Of a stretch of DNA of 64,000 nucleotides, positions 19,324 to 27,720 are shown piece by piece (the stretch's first letter is position 1; each line of letters begins with the position of its first letter). The position numbers and the translations under genes were made by a program. The stretch spans positions 183,529-247,528 of the forward strand of contig NZ_JACHON010000001.1 in NCBI RefSeq assembly GCF_014206945.1. Direction: 5' to 3'. Origin of the DNA: Gracilibacillus halotolerans. GTDB taxonomy: Bacteria; Bacillota; Bacilli; Bacillales; Amphibacillaceae. The notes under the pieces were generated by a model. It did no database searches, had not been told where the DNA came from, and saw nothing but the letters and a program-made list of their open reading frames with translations.

Positions 19324-19689
19324 ATGAATAATAACATTCATGCTCTTCATTATCCTAAGCTTCCCATCCATAAGCCCACTCAGACAAACCGAACGGAGTC
19401 TAACTTCCAAGAGATTTTACAACATAATGAGAGACTTCAATTAAGTAAACACGCTAAGGAAAGAATGGCAGAACGAAATATTTATTTAGCAAAAAATATA
19501 TTACGCTTGATGGAAGCAAAAATCGATGAAGCAGCAAAAAAAGGCGTCGAAGATTCCTTAGTACTTACAAAGGATGCAGCTTTTATAGTAAGTGTCAAAA
19601 ATAAGTTAGTCATTACCGCAATGGAGAAATCAGAATTGCAAAGTAAGATTTTCACAGGTATTAATGGAACGATTATTTTAGAAGATTAG
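19324..19689 (+). CDS. TIGR02530-type flagellar operon protein
   Basis: A 121-residue protein. After a variable Pro/Asn-rich N-terminus, the block LSKHAKERMAERNIYLA, then DSLVLTKDAAFIVSVKNKLVITAM and a C-terminal FTGINGTIILED match the flagellar family I remember as TIGR02530, which sits between flgD and flgE in many Firmicutes. Its function is not known to me; context suggests a hook- or export-related role. SD AAGGAGTAGGG precedes ATG 19324. Confidence 0.85.
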   Translation: MNNNIHALHYPKLPIHKPTQTNRTESNFQEILQHNERLQLSKHAKERMAERNIYLAKNILRLMEAKIDEAAKKGVEDSLVLTKDAAFIVSVKNKLVITAMEKSELQSKIFTGINGTIILED

Positions 19690-19710
19690 CTGGACCCAGT
19701 TAGGGAAGCT

Positions 19711-19734
19711 AAGCGCCACTGACCGATTGACGTG
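19711..19734 (+). other. hairpin upstream of flgE
   Basis: CGCCAC and GTGGCG flank a short loop within the 85 bases between the TIGR02530-type gene and flgE. No T tract follows, so it is not a classical terminator; it may be a processing or stabilising element at the 5' side of flgE. Confidence 0.4.
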
Positions 19735-19774
19735 GCGAAACACATTACTAATAAGGAAAAAGGAGAGGAAATAA

Positions 19775-20701
19775 ATGTTAAGATCAATGTATGCAGGCGT
19801 TTCAGGAATGAAAGCTTTTCAGACGAAATTAGATGTTATTGGAAATAATATCGCTAACGTAAATACTGCAGGTTTTAAAAAAGGTAGAATTACTTTTCAA
19901 GATATGATGAGTCAACCTGTAAGAGGTGCTAGTGAGCCAACTGCATTACGTGGGGGAATTAACCCATCGCAAGTTGGAACCGGTGTTCAAATCGGAACAA
20001 TAGATAACATTCATGTTCAAGGTAACAGACAAACTACAAACAGACCGTTAGACTTGCAGTTAGAAGGAGACGGAATGTTCGTCTTAGCTACAGAGATTGT
20101 TTACAATGGCGGAAACCCAGCAAGTGGGGTTAACTTAGGTGATACTAACATCACGTACTCGCGTGCGGGGAACTTCTACCTAGATAACGATGGATTTATT
20201 GTTAACGCAAATGGAGAGTATCTACTTGGTAGAACGGATACAGATGGAAATGGAGCCACAGACAATGTTTATGGAAGAATTCAACTTCCTTCAACAGCAG
20301 ACAGCTTCAGTATCCAAGGTAATGGTATTGTGAACTATATTGAAAATGGTGAAACATTACAAGCTGGCCAAATTATGCTTGCTAAATTTTCTAATAATGA
20401 AGGACTAAGCAAAGTTGGAGCAAATATGTTCCAAAACACTGTAAACGCAGGCCGTATGGAACAAATTACAAATGAAGATGATGTAGATGGCGATGGTTTT
20501 CCAGGCGATATGACATTCTTATTCGCTCCAGAATCTGAAGGAACAGCAAGTATTATCGCTGGCGCATTAGAAATGTCTAACGTAGATTTAGCAGAAGAAT
20601 TTACAGAAATGATTACTGCTCAAAGAGGATTCCAGGCAAATACTAGAATCATCACGACATCTGATGAAATATTACAAGAACTCGTTAACTTAAAACGATA
20701 A
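19775..20701 (+). CDS. flgE: flagellar hook protein FlgE
   Basis: Subunit of the hook. The 308-residue protein starts MLRSMYAGVSGMKAFQTKLDVIGNNIANVNTAGFKK and ends with the axial C-terminus (LAEEFTEMITAQRGFQANTRIITTSDEILQELVNL). It is about 40 residues longer than I recall for B. subtilis FlgE. The extra length includes two Asp/Gly-rich loops, DTDGNGATD (155-163) and DDVDGDGFPGD (235-245), that look like EF-hand/dockerin-type calcium loops. In bacilli this gene has been named both flgE and flgG. SD AGGAGAGG precedes ATG 19775. Confidence 0.93.
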   Translation: MLRSMYAGVSGMKAFQTKLDVIGNNIANVNTAGFKKGRITFQDMMSQPVRGASEPTALRGGINPSQVGTGVQIGTIDNIHVQGNRQTTNRPLDLQLEGDGMFVLATEIVYNGGNPASGVNLGDTNITYSRAGNFYLDNDGFIVNANGEYLLGRTDTDGNGATDNVYGRIQLPSTADSFSIQGNGIVNYIENGETLQAGQIMLAKFSNNEGLSKVGANMFQNTVNAGRMEQITNEDDVDGDGFPGDMTFLFAPESEGTASIIAGALEMSNVDLAEEFTEMITAQRGFQANTRIITTSDEILQELVNLKR

Positions 20702-21096
20702 GAATACTAGTAGATAGAGGCTGTGACAAAACAAAAATGCTAATTACAAACTCCGAATAATAGAGAAATGATACTAAAAAGGCTGGGTCAAAATACAAGA
20801 CTCCTGCAGGAAAAGCAACAGCCGAGGGATTACAGGATGTAATTCAGTTCGGCGTTGCAACATGACGTTGCGGTAATAGCCGAATGTCCTAAAAGTTTAT
20901 TAGAACTTTTGTAATTAGTTGAGGCGTTGCCTGCGGAAAGCGAAGTATTTTGACAAAGCTTTAATAAAAACATTCGGCTTTTTGTATTATAGAAATGCTT
21001 TTGTCTCGACCTCTACTATATTCTGATATGCGTGTAATGATTATACGGTAAAGAAACGACAATCCTTTCCATAATGAGATGAAATAGGTGGACTTA
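20702..21096 (+). other. flgE-fliL gap, swrD absent
   Basis: B. subtilis has the 71-codon swrD (FlbD family) here. No frame in these 395 bases encodes such a protein; most of the gap is the nested repeat. The last 70 bases carry the fliL SD. Confidence 0.7.
20708..21018 (+). repeat. nested palindromic intergenic repeat in the flgE-fliL gap
   Basis: Outer imperfect arms (20708-20758 and 20972-21018) surround a second imperfect pair (GGCTGGGTCAAAATAC at 20781 with GTATTTTGACAAAGC at 20945). Inside are small hairpins TTCGGC/GCCGAA (20848/20879) and AAAAGTT/AACTTTT (20891-20910). Phrases such as GACTCCTGCAGGAAAAGC and CTGCGGAAAGCGAAGTATTTTGAC resemble, from memory, a dispersed intergenic repeat of Bacillaceae. 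It looks like one element inserted into another. It has no open frame and lies in the middle of the fla/che transcript. Confidence 0.75.
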
Positions 21097-21510
21097 ATGA
21101 ATCGAAAATTATTCAAAATATTAATTACTTTGATAATTATTATTACCATAGCTGGTGCTGCTACTCTTTATTTTCTGCTTAAGGAAGACAAAGCGGAAGG
21201 AGATTTACCAATAGAAAAGGCAGTGCAATTCTCGTATACAACAGAAGAAATTAAAACTGACTTAAAAGATAATAGTTATGTACTCATTCAATTTCAATTC
21301 TTTACAGACAGTAAAAAAGCAACAGAAGAGTTAATCCAACGAGAATTTCAAGTGAAAAATGAGTTTATTAAACAATCTATACATTTGACTGAAGGAGACT
21401 TTCAATCAAATTTAGAGGAAATTGAAACATCAATGAAAGATGCAATGAATCTAGAGATGGAAAACGGTGAAATACTTGACGTATTAATAGTAAATAAAGT
21501 GATACAATAG
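21097..21510 (+). CDS. fliL: flagellar basal-body-associated protein FliL
   Basis: Single-pass membrane protein around the stator that supports torque. ATG 21097 (SD AGGTGG, five bases) gives 137 residues; the GTG at 21088 overlaps the SD and is rejected. The membrane segment is at about 8-28, followed by a linker and the FliL domain with VQFSYTTEEIKTDLKDNSYVLIQFQF. It is followed by fliM after 26 bases. The sequence family is weakly conserved; position and layout support the call. Confidence 0.88.
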   Translation: MNRKLFKILITLIIIITIAGAATLYFLLKEDKAEGDLPIEKAVQFSYTTEEIKTDLKDNSYVLIQFQFFTDSKKATEELIQREFQVKNEFIKQSIHLTEGDFQSNLEEIETSMKDAMNLEMENGEILDVLIVNKVIQ

Positions 21511-21536
21511 GTATTCTCCTGCAAGGAGGTGGGAAA

Positions 21537-22544
21537 ATGGCAGAAGATGTGTTGTCGCAAAACGAGATAGACGCCTTGTTATCTGCACTTTCTTCTGGAG
21601 AAATGGATGCAGACCAACTGAAAGAGGAAGAAGAGGATAAGAAAGTCAGGGTTTACGATTTTAAGAGAGCATTACGTTTTTCTAAAGATCAGATAAGAAG
21701 TATATCCAGAATACATGATAATTTTGCAAGATTATTATCCACATACTTTTCTGGTCAGTTGCGATCTTATGTCAATATATCCGTAGCATCCGTTGATCAA
21801 ATTCCATATGAGGAATTTATACGATCAGTTCCTGCAATGACAATATTGAATGTTTATAGCGTGGAACCATTAGAAGGAAGAATAATTTTTGAGATTAATC
21901 CAAATATAGCTTATGCCATGTTAGATAGATTACTTGGTGGTAGAGGCGCTAGTTTAAATAAAATAGAAAACTTAACCGAAATCGAAACAACCTTAATGTC
22001 ACAACTGTTTGAAAAAGGTATTATTGGTAACCTAACAGAAGCTTGGAGCTCAGTTATTAACATGGATCCGCATCTCGAAGAGTTTGAGGTGAATCCACAG
22101 TTTCTTCAGTTGGTATCACCAAACGAAACAGTCGTTGTCGTCTCCTTAGATACTACCGTTGGAGAAAGTAGTGGGATGATTAACATTTGTATTCCACACG
22201 TTGTACTAGAGTCAATCATTCCAAGATTATCGGTACATTACTGGATGCAAAATGAGAAAACGAAAGAGCGAAAACCTGAAGAGGTAGCCTTAATATCTAA
22301 TCATATTAAGAAAGCAAATTTAGATATATCGGTACAACTCGGAGAATCTTTTATTAGTGTAGAGGACTTACTTCACTTAAGAAAAGAAGATATAATAGTA
22401 CTTGAACAACAGATTGACGAGCCTTTAAAAATGCTTGTAGAGGAAGAGCCTAAATTTACTGTTCAGCCGGGTAAAAAGAAAGAAAAAATAGCTGTTCAGG
22501 TTTTAGATGTGTTGGAAGAAGGAGGGGAACAGAATGACAAATGA
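21537..22544 (+). CDS. fliM: flagellar motor switch protein FliM
   Basis: C-ring protein that binds CheY-phosphate. At 335 residues it has the N-terminal CheY-binding peptide LSQNEIDALLSAL, a CheC-like middle domain (LSTYFSGQLRSYVNISVASVDQI, then LLGGRG) and a C-terminal SpoA domain (DISVQLGESFISVEDLLHLRKED). A strong SD AAGGAGGTGGG precedes ATG 21537. It overlaps fliY by 11 bases. Confidence 0.97.
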   Translation: MAEDVLSQNEIDALLSALSSGEMDADQLKEEEEDKKVRVYDFKRALRFSKDQIRSISRIHDNFARLLSTYFSGQLRSYVNISVASVDQIPYEEFIRSVPAMTILNVYSVEPLEGRIIFEINPNIAYAMLDRLLGGRGASLNKIENLTEIETTLMSQLFEKGIIGNLTEAWSSVINMDPHLEEFEVNPQFLQLVSPNETVVVVSLDTTVGESSGMINICIPHVVLESIIPRLSVHYWMQNEKTKERKPEEVALISNHIKKANLDISVQLGESFISVEDLLHLRKEDIIVLEQQIDEPLKMLVEEEPKFTVQPGKKKEKIAVQVLDVLEEGGEQNDK

Positions 22545-23736
22545 TGGAATGTTATCTCAAGACGAGATAGATGCACTATTAAACGGAACAAACAATCTTG
22601 ATGATACAGAGGAAAAACCTTCCTTTGACGAAACATTAACAAGTATTGAAATGGATGCTTTAGGTGAAATAGGTAATATATCATTTGGAAGTTCAGCAAC
22701 ATCATTAGCAACATTATTAAATCAAAAAGTAGAAATTACAACACCGTCTATTACCGTAATCCGTAAAGGGGAGTTGGAAGAAAAGTTTCCGGTACCTTAT
22801 GTAGGTCTAACGGTCTCTTATACCGAGGGGTTAAGTGGAACCAATCTGTTCATCTTGGAATCAAAGGATGCTGCAATTATTGCTGATTTGATGCTCGGTG
22901 GAACAGGTGAAATTGAGAATACGGAACTTAACGACATAAGCTTAAGTGCTGTACAAGAAGCAATGAATCAAATGATGGGTACAGCAGCGACTAGTATGTC
23001 ATCTGTGTTCGATAAGAAAGTTGATATATCTCCGCCTTCTATTGCCGTGATTAAAATAAATGAAGAAGAAACACACGAGTTAACACCAAATGATGATGTT
23101 CTTATTAAAGTATCGTTCCAATTGAAAATTGGTACATTAATCGATTCGAAAATCATGCAACTGTTACCTATTTCTTTTGCGAAGGATTTAGTTGATCAGC
23201 TACTACAAGGTGCAACGTCAACAGAACCAGTAGTGGAGACAAATACCGTAGAAACATTAGAAGAAGAAAATCTACAAGATGAATTTTCACAATTAATGGA
23301 AGAGGCTTCTGCTGTTAATACAGAGCCAGAAACGACAACCAGTATCGAAGCAACTAGCAGCATGCAACACTCCTCTAACAGAAAGCCTAAACAAATGGGG
23401 GAAGAGGTGGCAAATAAACAAGTGCATGAAGCAGCGTTTACCGAATTCGAAGATGTGAAGTTAACAGAAGGTAGCCAACGAAATCTTAATCTACTGTTAG
23501 ATATACCACTTCAAGTTACAGTCGAGTTAGGACGACAAAAGAAATCAGTACAAGAAATTTTAGAATTATCTCCAGGATCTGTGGTGGAATTAGATAAGCT
23601 TGCAGGAGAACCTGTTGACATTCTTATTAACCATAAGCTAATCGCTAAAGGTGAAGTTGTCGTTATTGAAGAGAATTTTGGAGTTAGAGTGACAGATATA
23701 TTAAGTCAAGAAGCTAGATTAAAACAACTAAAATAG
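22534..23736 (+). CDS. fliY: flagellar motor switch phosphatase FliY
   Basis: Gram-positive C-ring protein that dephosphorylates CheY-P. ATG 22534 with SD AAGGAGGGG gives 400 residues. The N-terminal peptide LSQDEIDALLNGT is shared with FliM. Two CheC-type active-site segments are intact: EMDALGEIGNISFGSSATSLA and SLSAVQEAMNQMMGTAATSM. A polar linker rich in Glu/Thr (about 225-310) leads to a C-terminal SpoA/FliN domain (DIPLQVTVELGRQKKSVQEIL). The frame's earlier ATG at 22507 lacks an SD. Confidence 0.96.
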   Translation: MTNDGMLSQDEIDALLNGTNNLDDTEEKPSFDETLTSIEMDALGEIGNISFGSSATSLATLLNQKVEITTPSITVIRKGELEEKFPVPYVGLTVSYTEGLSGTNLFILESKDAAIIADLMLGGTGEIENTELNDISLSAVQEAMNQMMGTAATSMSSVFDKKVDISPPSIAVIKINEEETHELTPNDDVLIKVSFQLKIGTLIDSKIMQLLPISFAKDLVDQLLQGATSTEPVVETNTVETLEEENLQDEFSQLMEEASAVNTEPETTTSIEATSSMQHSSNRKPKQMGEEVANKQVHEAAFTEFEDVKLTEGSQRNLNLLLDIPLQVTVELGRQKKSVQEILELSPGSVVELDKLAGEPVDILINHKLIAKGEVVVIEENFGVRVTDILSQEARLKQLK

Positions 23737-23763
23737 AGAACAGATAAAGAGAGGATTGGTAAT

Positions 23764-24126
23764 ATGTCAAAGAGAGTACTTATTGTAGATGATGCAGCAT
23801 TTATGCGAATGATGATTAAAGATATACTAACGAAGAATGGATACGAAGTAGTAGGCGAAGCAGAGAATGGCAATCAAGCAGTTGAGAAGTATAAAGAATT
23901 ACAACCTGATCTCGTAACAATGGATATTACGATGCCTGAAAAAGATGGAATTGAGGCATTAAAAGAGATTAAAGCTTTGGACAGTAACTCGGTTATCATT
24001 ATGTGTTCAGCAATGGGACAACAGGCTATGGTAATAGATGCTATCCAAGCTGGAGCAAAAGATTTTATTGTTAAACCATTCCAAGCTGACCGTGTAATTG
24101 AAGCAATTTCTAAAGTTTTCAGCTAA
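23764..24126 (+). CDS. cheY: chemotaxis response regulator CheY
   Basis: Single receiver domain, 120 residues. The acidic pocket DD (9-10), phospho-acceptor Asp54 (VTMDITMPEKDG), Ser83 in MCSAMG and Lys105 in VKPFQ are all present. It is phosphorylated by CheA and binds FliM; FliY and CheC remove the phosphate. Its location next to fliY is the Bacillus arrangement. SD GAGAGG precedes ATG 23764. Confidence 0.97.
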   Translation: MSKRVLIVDDAAFMRMMIKDILTKNGYEVVGEAENGNQAVEKYKELQPDLVTMDITMPEKDGIEALKEIKALDSNSVIIMCSAMGQQAMVIDAIQAGAKDFIVKPFQADRVIEAISKVFS

Positions 24127-24130
24127 TGAG

Positions 24131-24730
24131 GTGATCATCATCGCACATTTTTTTAAAGGGATTATACTGCTTACTATATTCATAAGTTTTGGAGCTTTTA
24201 GTGAACCAGTACTAGCTGAAACAGTGGATAGGATGTTTGAAGAGCAAAATGAAGAAACAGAAATTCCTCAAACAGAAGAACCACATAGTCCAGCAGTAGA
24301 AACAACAGATGCAGATAGTCCAAGTTTTCTAGACAGTCTGTTTCGTATCGTACTTGGTCTAGGAGTCGTCATAGGACTAATTTATTTTATTGCAAAATGG
24401 GCAAAACGTAAGACTGGTTTCTCCAATCAGAATAAAGTCATTTCTAACGTAGGTGGAGTTCCAGTAGGTCAAAATAAACAAGTTCAAATTATCAATGTAG
24501 GGAAACAATATTTTCTTATTGGTGTCGGCGAAAATGTAGAATTACTAACTGAAATTACGGATGAAGATACGATTGAACAATTAGAAGCAGATCATAGGGA
24601 GATGGAACAAAATACACCGAATAACTCTACATGGAGTGGTGTGGATCAATTATTAAATAAGGAGCTTAAATCAATGAAAGCTAGCAGAAGTAAAATATTA
24701 GAAAAACTAGAGAAGAAGTTTAACAAATGA
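24131..24730 (+). CDS. fliZ: flagellar biosynthesis protein FliZ (FliO family)
   Basis: Export-gate assembly protein. A signal-peptide-like hydrophobic stretch ends at VLAE (about residues 9-29), followed by an acidic Glu/Thr linker, a membrane segment (about 75-95), and a FliO domain (NVGGVPVGQNKQVQIINVGKQ). GTG 24131 gives 199 residues but has no SD of its own; GAGGTG at 24128-24133 is itself SD-like and would suit an ATC codon at 24140. A TTG at 24098, inside cheY, is less likely. The end overlaps fliP by four bases. Confidence 0.85.
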   Translation: MIIIAHFFKGIILLTIFISFGAFSEPVLAETVDRMFEEQNEETEIPQTEEPHSPAVETTDADSPSFLDSLFRIVLGLGVVIGLIYFIAKWAKRKTGFSNQNKVISNVGGVPVGQNKQVQIINVGKQYFLIGVGENVELLTEITDEDTIEQLEADHREMEQNTPNNSTWSGVDQLLNKELKSMKASRSKILEKLEKKFNK

Positions 24731-25401
24731 TTTTTTTGATTGATGCTTTTACAGGCTCTGATCCCGGTAATATCTCTATGACAGTTAGACTCTTATTGTT
24801 GTTAACGGTGTTGTCTATTGCACCAAGTATCCTTATCTTAATGACAAGCTTCACACGAATAATTATTGTTTTATCCTTCGTGCGAACATCACTTGCAACA
24901 CAACAAATGCCGCCAAACCAGTTGTTAATTGGACTAGCTCTATTTATGACATTTTTTATTATGGCACCAACTTTTAGTGAAATTAACGAACAGGCATTGC
25001 AACCTTTATTTGAAGAAGAAATTACGTTAGAAGAAGCTTATGATAATGCAAGTATCCCTTTGAAAGAATTTATGTCCAAGCATACACGAGAGAAAGACTT
25101 ACAATTATTTATGAATTATGGAAATATGGATAGACCTGAAAGTATTCAAGATATACCTTTAACAGCACTTATACCAGCTTTTGCTATAAGTGAAATGAAG
25201 ACTGCATTTCAGATGGGCTTTATGATTTTTATTCCTTTTCTAATTATAGATATGGCGGTTGCCAGCGTCCTAATGTCAATGGGGATGATGATGCTTCCTC
25301 CTGTAATGATATCTCTACCTTTTAAAATATTATTATTTGTTTTAGTAGATGGCTGGTATTTAATCTCGCATTCATTGCTCGATGGTTTCTTACCACTATA
25401 A
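24727..25401 (+). CDS. fliP: flagellar export gate protein FliP
   Basis: Core channel subunit of the export gate with FliQ and FliR. The 224-residue protein includes the highly conserved TSFTRIIIVLSFVRTSLATQQMPPNQ region in two parts, FFIMAPTF, and the C-terminal FMIFIPFLIIDMAVASVLMSMGMMMLPPVMISLP stretch, with four membrane segments. It starts in an ATGA overlap with fliZ. A 77-base gap precedes fliQ. Confidence 0.97.
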   Translation: MIFLIDAFTGSDPGNISMTVRLLLLLTVLSIAPSILILMTSFTRIIIVLSFVRTSLATQQMPPNQLLIGLALFMTFFIMAPTFSEINEQALQPLFEEEITLEEAYDNASIPLKEFMSKHTREKDLQLFMNYGNMDRPESIQDIPLTALIPAFAISEMKTAFQMGFMIFIPFLIIDMAVASVLMSMGMMMLPPVMISLPFKILLFVLVDGWYLISHSLLDGFLPL

Positions 25402-25478
25402 AAACATAATGATTTGTCCGTATGTTTCTATATTGAAATCTTTCGAAAGCCTTTATATGAGATGAGGAGTTTTTATAG

Positions 25479-25748
25479 ATGAATGGCGAATTTGTTATTT
25501 CGATTGCAGAAAAAGGAATATTTACCCTTCTGATTATAGTAGGACCTCTCCTATTATTAGCTTTGGCAGTAGGTCTTTTAGTTAGTATTTTCCAAGCAAC
25601 AACCCAAATTCAAGAACAGACTTTAGCATTTATTCCTAAGATAGTTGCCGTTTTAGTTGGGGTTGTCATTTTTGGACCTTGGATGTTAACTACAATGGTT
25701 AACTTTACAGCTGAAATATTTCAACAAATGAATCAGTTTGTGAGATAG
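25479..25748 (+). CDS. fliQ: flagellar export gate protein FliQ
   Basis: An 89-residue protein with two membrane segments (about 15-38 and 48-71) separated by VSIFQATTQIQEQTLAFIPK, the FliQ signature. It assembles around FliP/FliR. SD GATGAGGAG precedes ATG 25479, and fliR starts two bases after the stop region. Confidence 0.95.
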   Translation: MNGEFVISIAEKGIFTLLIIVGPLLLLALAVGLLVSIFQATTQIQEQTLAFIPKIVAVLVGVVIFGPWMLTTMVNFTAEIFQQMNQFVR

Positions 25749-25749
25749 A

Positions 25750-26520
25750 ATGGCTAACGTTATCGATATTAACACGTTACCAGGGTTTTTGTTAATTTTA
25801 GTGAGAATACTAGCTTTTTTTGCAACAGTACCGATTTTTTCTTATCGTAACATACCGAATACCTTAAAAATTGGAATAGGATTCTTTCTAGCTTGGATCT
25901 CTTTTTATACAATCGATATACCTGATTTAATGTTTGACCAACAATATATCCTACTAATTGGTAAAGAAGCATTAGTTGGTCTTTTACTTGGGTTATTTGC
26001 CTATATGATAATGGCTGCGATTCAAGTAGCTGGAGGATTTATTGATTTCCAGATGGGTTTTGCAATTGCGAATGTTATTGATCCACAAACAGGAGCACAG
26101 AGTCCAATAACAGGTCAATATTTATATATAATAGCTATTCTATTTTTATTAATGGTTGATGGACATCATTTATTAATTCATGGCTTATTGTACAGTTTTG
26201 ATATTATCTCGTTAGATCAATTTATATCTTTAGAAAGTCCCGAGTTAATTATAGTAGGTTTTGCGCAGTCGTTTTTAATTGCATTTCAACTAGCGATACC
26301 AATTGTAGGTTCCTTATTTTTAGTTGACGTAGCACTTGGTCTTATTGCTCGAACAGTTCCGCAACTAAACGTATTTGTTGTCGGATTGCCCTTAAAAATA
26401 TTCGTAGCATTTGTTATGCTTTTACTATTTATTCCTTTCTATACATTGATAGTGAAGCAGCTCTTTCAATATATTCTTGAAATGATGCAAGCTTTAATTC
26501 ACTTGCTTGGTGGTGCTTAA
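25750..26520 (+). CDS. fliR: flagellar export gate protein FliR
   Basis: A 256-residue protein with about six membrane segments. It completes the FliP5Q4R1 gate. Recognisable blocks are LVRILAFFATVPIFSYRNIP near the start, GGFIDFQMGFAIANVIDPQTGAQSPI in the middle, and VPQLNVFVVGLPLKIF near the C-terminus. The start ATG directly follows the fliQ stop; the end overlaps the upstream part of the open flhB frame but not the chosen flhB start. Confidence 0.95.
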   Translation: MANVIDINTLPGFLLILVRILAFFATVPIFSYRNIPNTLKIGIGFFLAWISFYTIDIPDLMFDQQYILLIGKEALVGLLLGLFAYMIMAAIQVAGGFIDFQMGFAIANVIDPQTGAQSPITGQYLYIIAILFLLMVDGHHLLIHGLLYSFDIISLDQFISLESPELIIVGFAQSFLIAFQLAIPIVGSLFLVDVALGLIARTVPQLNVFVVGLPLKIFVAFVMLLLFIPFYTLIVKQLFQYILEMMQALIHLLGGA

Positions 26521-26521
26521 T

Positions 26522-27601
26522 GTGAGACTTCAACTAGATTTACAATATTTTGCTGGTGAGAAAACAGAAAAAGCGACACCGAAAAAGAGACAAGATGTAC
26601 GTAAAAAAGGACAAGTAGTCAAGAGTCAAGATGTTAATACAGCCTTTATGTTTTTTCTGATTTTTCTTGTTTTATTCGTTACAGGTGGATTCTTGAAATC
26701 ATCTTTTACTCAGTTGCTAGAGAAATCTTTTACAGAATACATTCATTTATCGGTTACGAAAGATTCCTTCTTTACTGTAATGATGGATATTGGGTTACAG
26801 ATTACGATAGTTTTAGCTCCAATCATGGTGGCAGCTTTTATAGCCGGCCTTGTAGCAAATCTAATGCAATTTGGATTTTTATTTACTACAGAGCCATTGA
26901 AAGCTAAGCTGGAAAGAATTGATCCAATTAAAGGAGCAAAACGTATCTTTTCGTTACGTGCAATTGTGGAATTATTCAAGTCAATCTTCAAAATTAGCAT
27001 TATTGGAGCTGTAACATTTACGATTCTTTGGATAAATAAAGATGAGATTTTTATGCTTGCAAGTAAACCTTTAGATGGTGCTATTGCTTTTTTCAGTACA
27101 ATGACAATCCAAATGGGACTTGCTGCATCACTAGCCTTAGGAATTATAGCGGTGTTTGACTATGCATACCAAAAATATGATTTTGAAAAGCAAAATCGGA
27201 TGTCAAAGCAAGATCTTAAAGATGAGCATAAAAGCATCGAAGGGGATCCACTCATTAAATCGAAAATAAAAGAAAGACAAAGAATGATGGCAATGCAACG
27301 AATGATGAGCGAAGTGCCAAATGCAGATGTTATTATTACGAACCCAACTCACTACGCAGTTGCAATTAAATATGATGAAGAGAAGGCAGATGCACCGTAT
27401 ATTGTGGCAAAAGGTGTCGACTCGGTTGCTCTCAAAATTAAAGAAATTGCTACAGCAAACAAGGTAATGACCGTAGAAAACAGACCGTTGGCAAGAGCGC
27501 TTTATAGCAAATTGGAAATTGGAGATATGATTGGTGAAGAATTTTTCCAAGCTGTAGCAGAGATTTTAGCTTATGTGTATCGCATCCAGAAGAAACAGTA
27601 A
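26522..27601 (+). CDS. flhB: flagellar export switch protein FlhB
   Basis: Substrate-specificity switch of the export apparatus. GTG 26522 (SD TTGGTGGTG) gives 359 residues starting MRLQLDLQYFAGEKTEKATPKK, matching the Bacillus N-terminus; upstream in-frame codons overlap fliR. Four membrane segments are followed by the cytoplasmic domain with the autocleavage motif NPTH (274-277) and the FlhB C-terminal signature through AYVYRI. It is adjacent to flhA, as usual. Confidence 0.96.
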   Translation: MRLQLDLQYFAGEKTEKATPKKRQDVRKKGQVVKSQDVNTAFMFFLIFLVLFVTGGFLKSSFTQLLEKSFTEYIHLSVTKDSFFTVMMDIGLQITIVLAPIMVAAFIAGLVANLMQFGFLFTTEPLKAKLERIDPIKGAKRIFSLRAIVELFKSIFKISIIGAVTFTILWINKDEIFMLASKPLDGAIAFFSTMTIQMGLAASLALGIIAVFDYAYQKYDFEKQNRMSKQDLKDEHKSIEGDPLIKSKIKERQRMMAMQRMMSEVPNADVIITNPTHYAVAIKYDEEKADAPYIVAKGVDSVALKIKEIATANKVMTVENRPLARALYSKLEIGDMIGEEFFQAVAEILAYVYRIQKKQ

Positions 27602-27640
27602 TAAAAAACTACTTTTCTTTGAAAATGCTAATTTCTTAAC

Positions 27641-27673
27641 ATAGTGAAAAATGTATTCTCACTATTTACATTT
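27641..27673 (+). other. two interleaved inverted repeats, flhB-flhA gap
   Basis: ATAGTGA (27641-27647) pairs with TCACTAT (27659-27665), and AAATGTA (27649-27655) pairs with TACATTT (27667-27673). The order is interleaved, so they form either alternative hairpins or a tight pseudoknot. There is no T tract. The 119-base gap is AT-rich and chance is possible. Confidence 0.35.
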
Positions 27674-27720
27674 ACGCAGCTAGCCAATTTTTTCGTTAAT
27701 TGTGTTAAGGAGATGAAGTA

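Noticed and set aside
27203-27550. 115-codon antisense frame in flhB
   Set aside because: Lies opposite the conserved FlhB C-domain and is rich in Cys, His and Asn as expected for a shadow frame.
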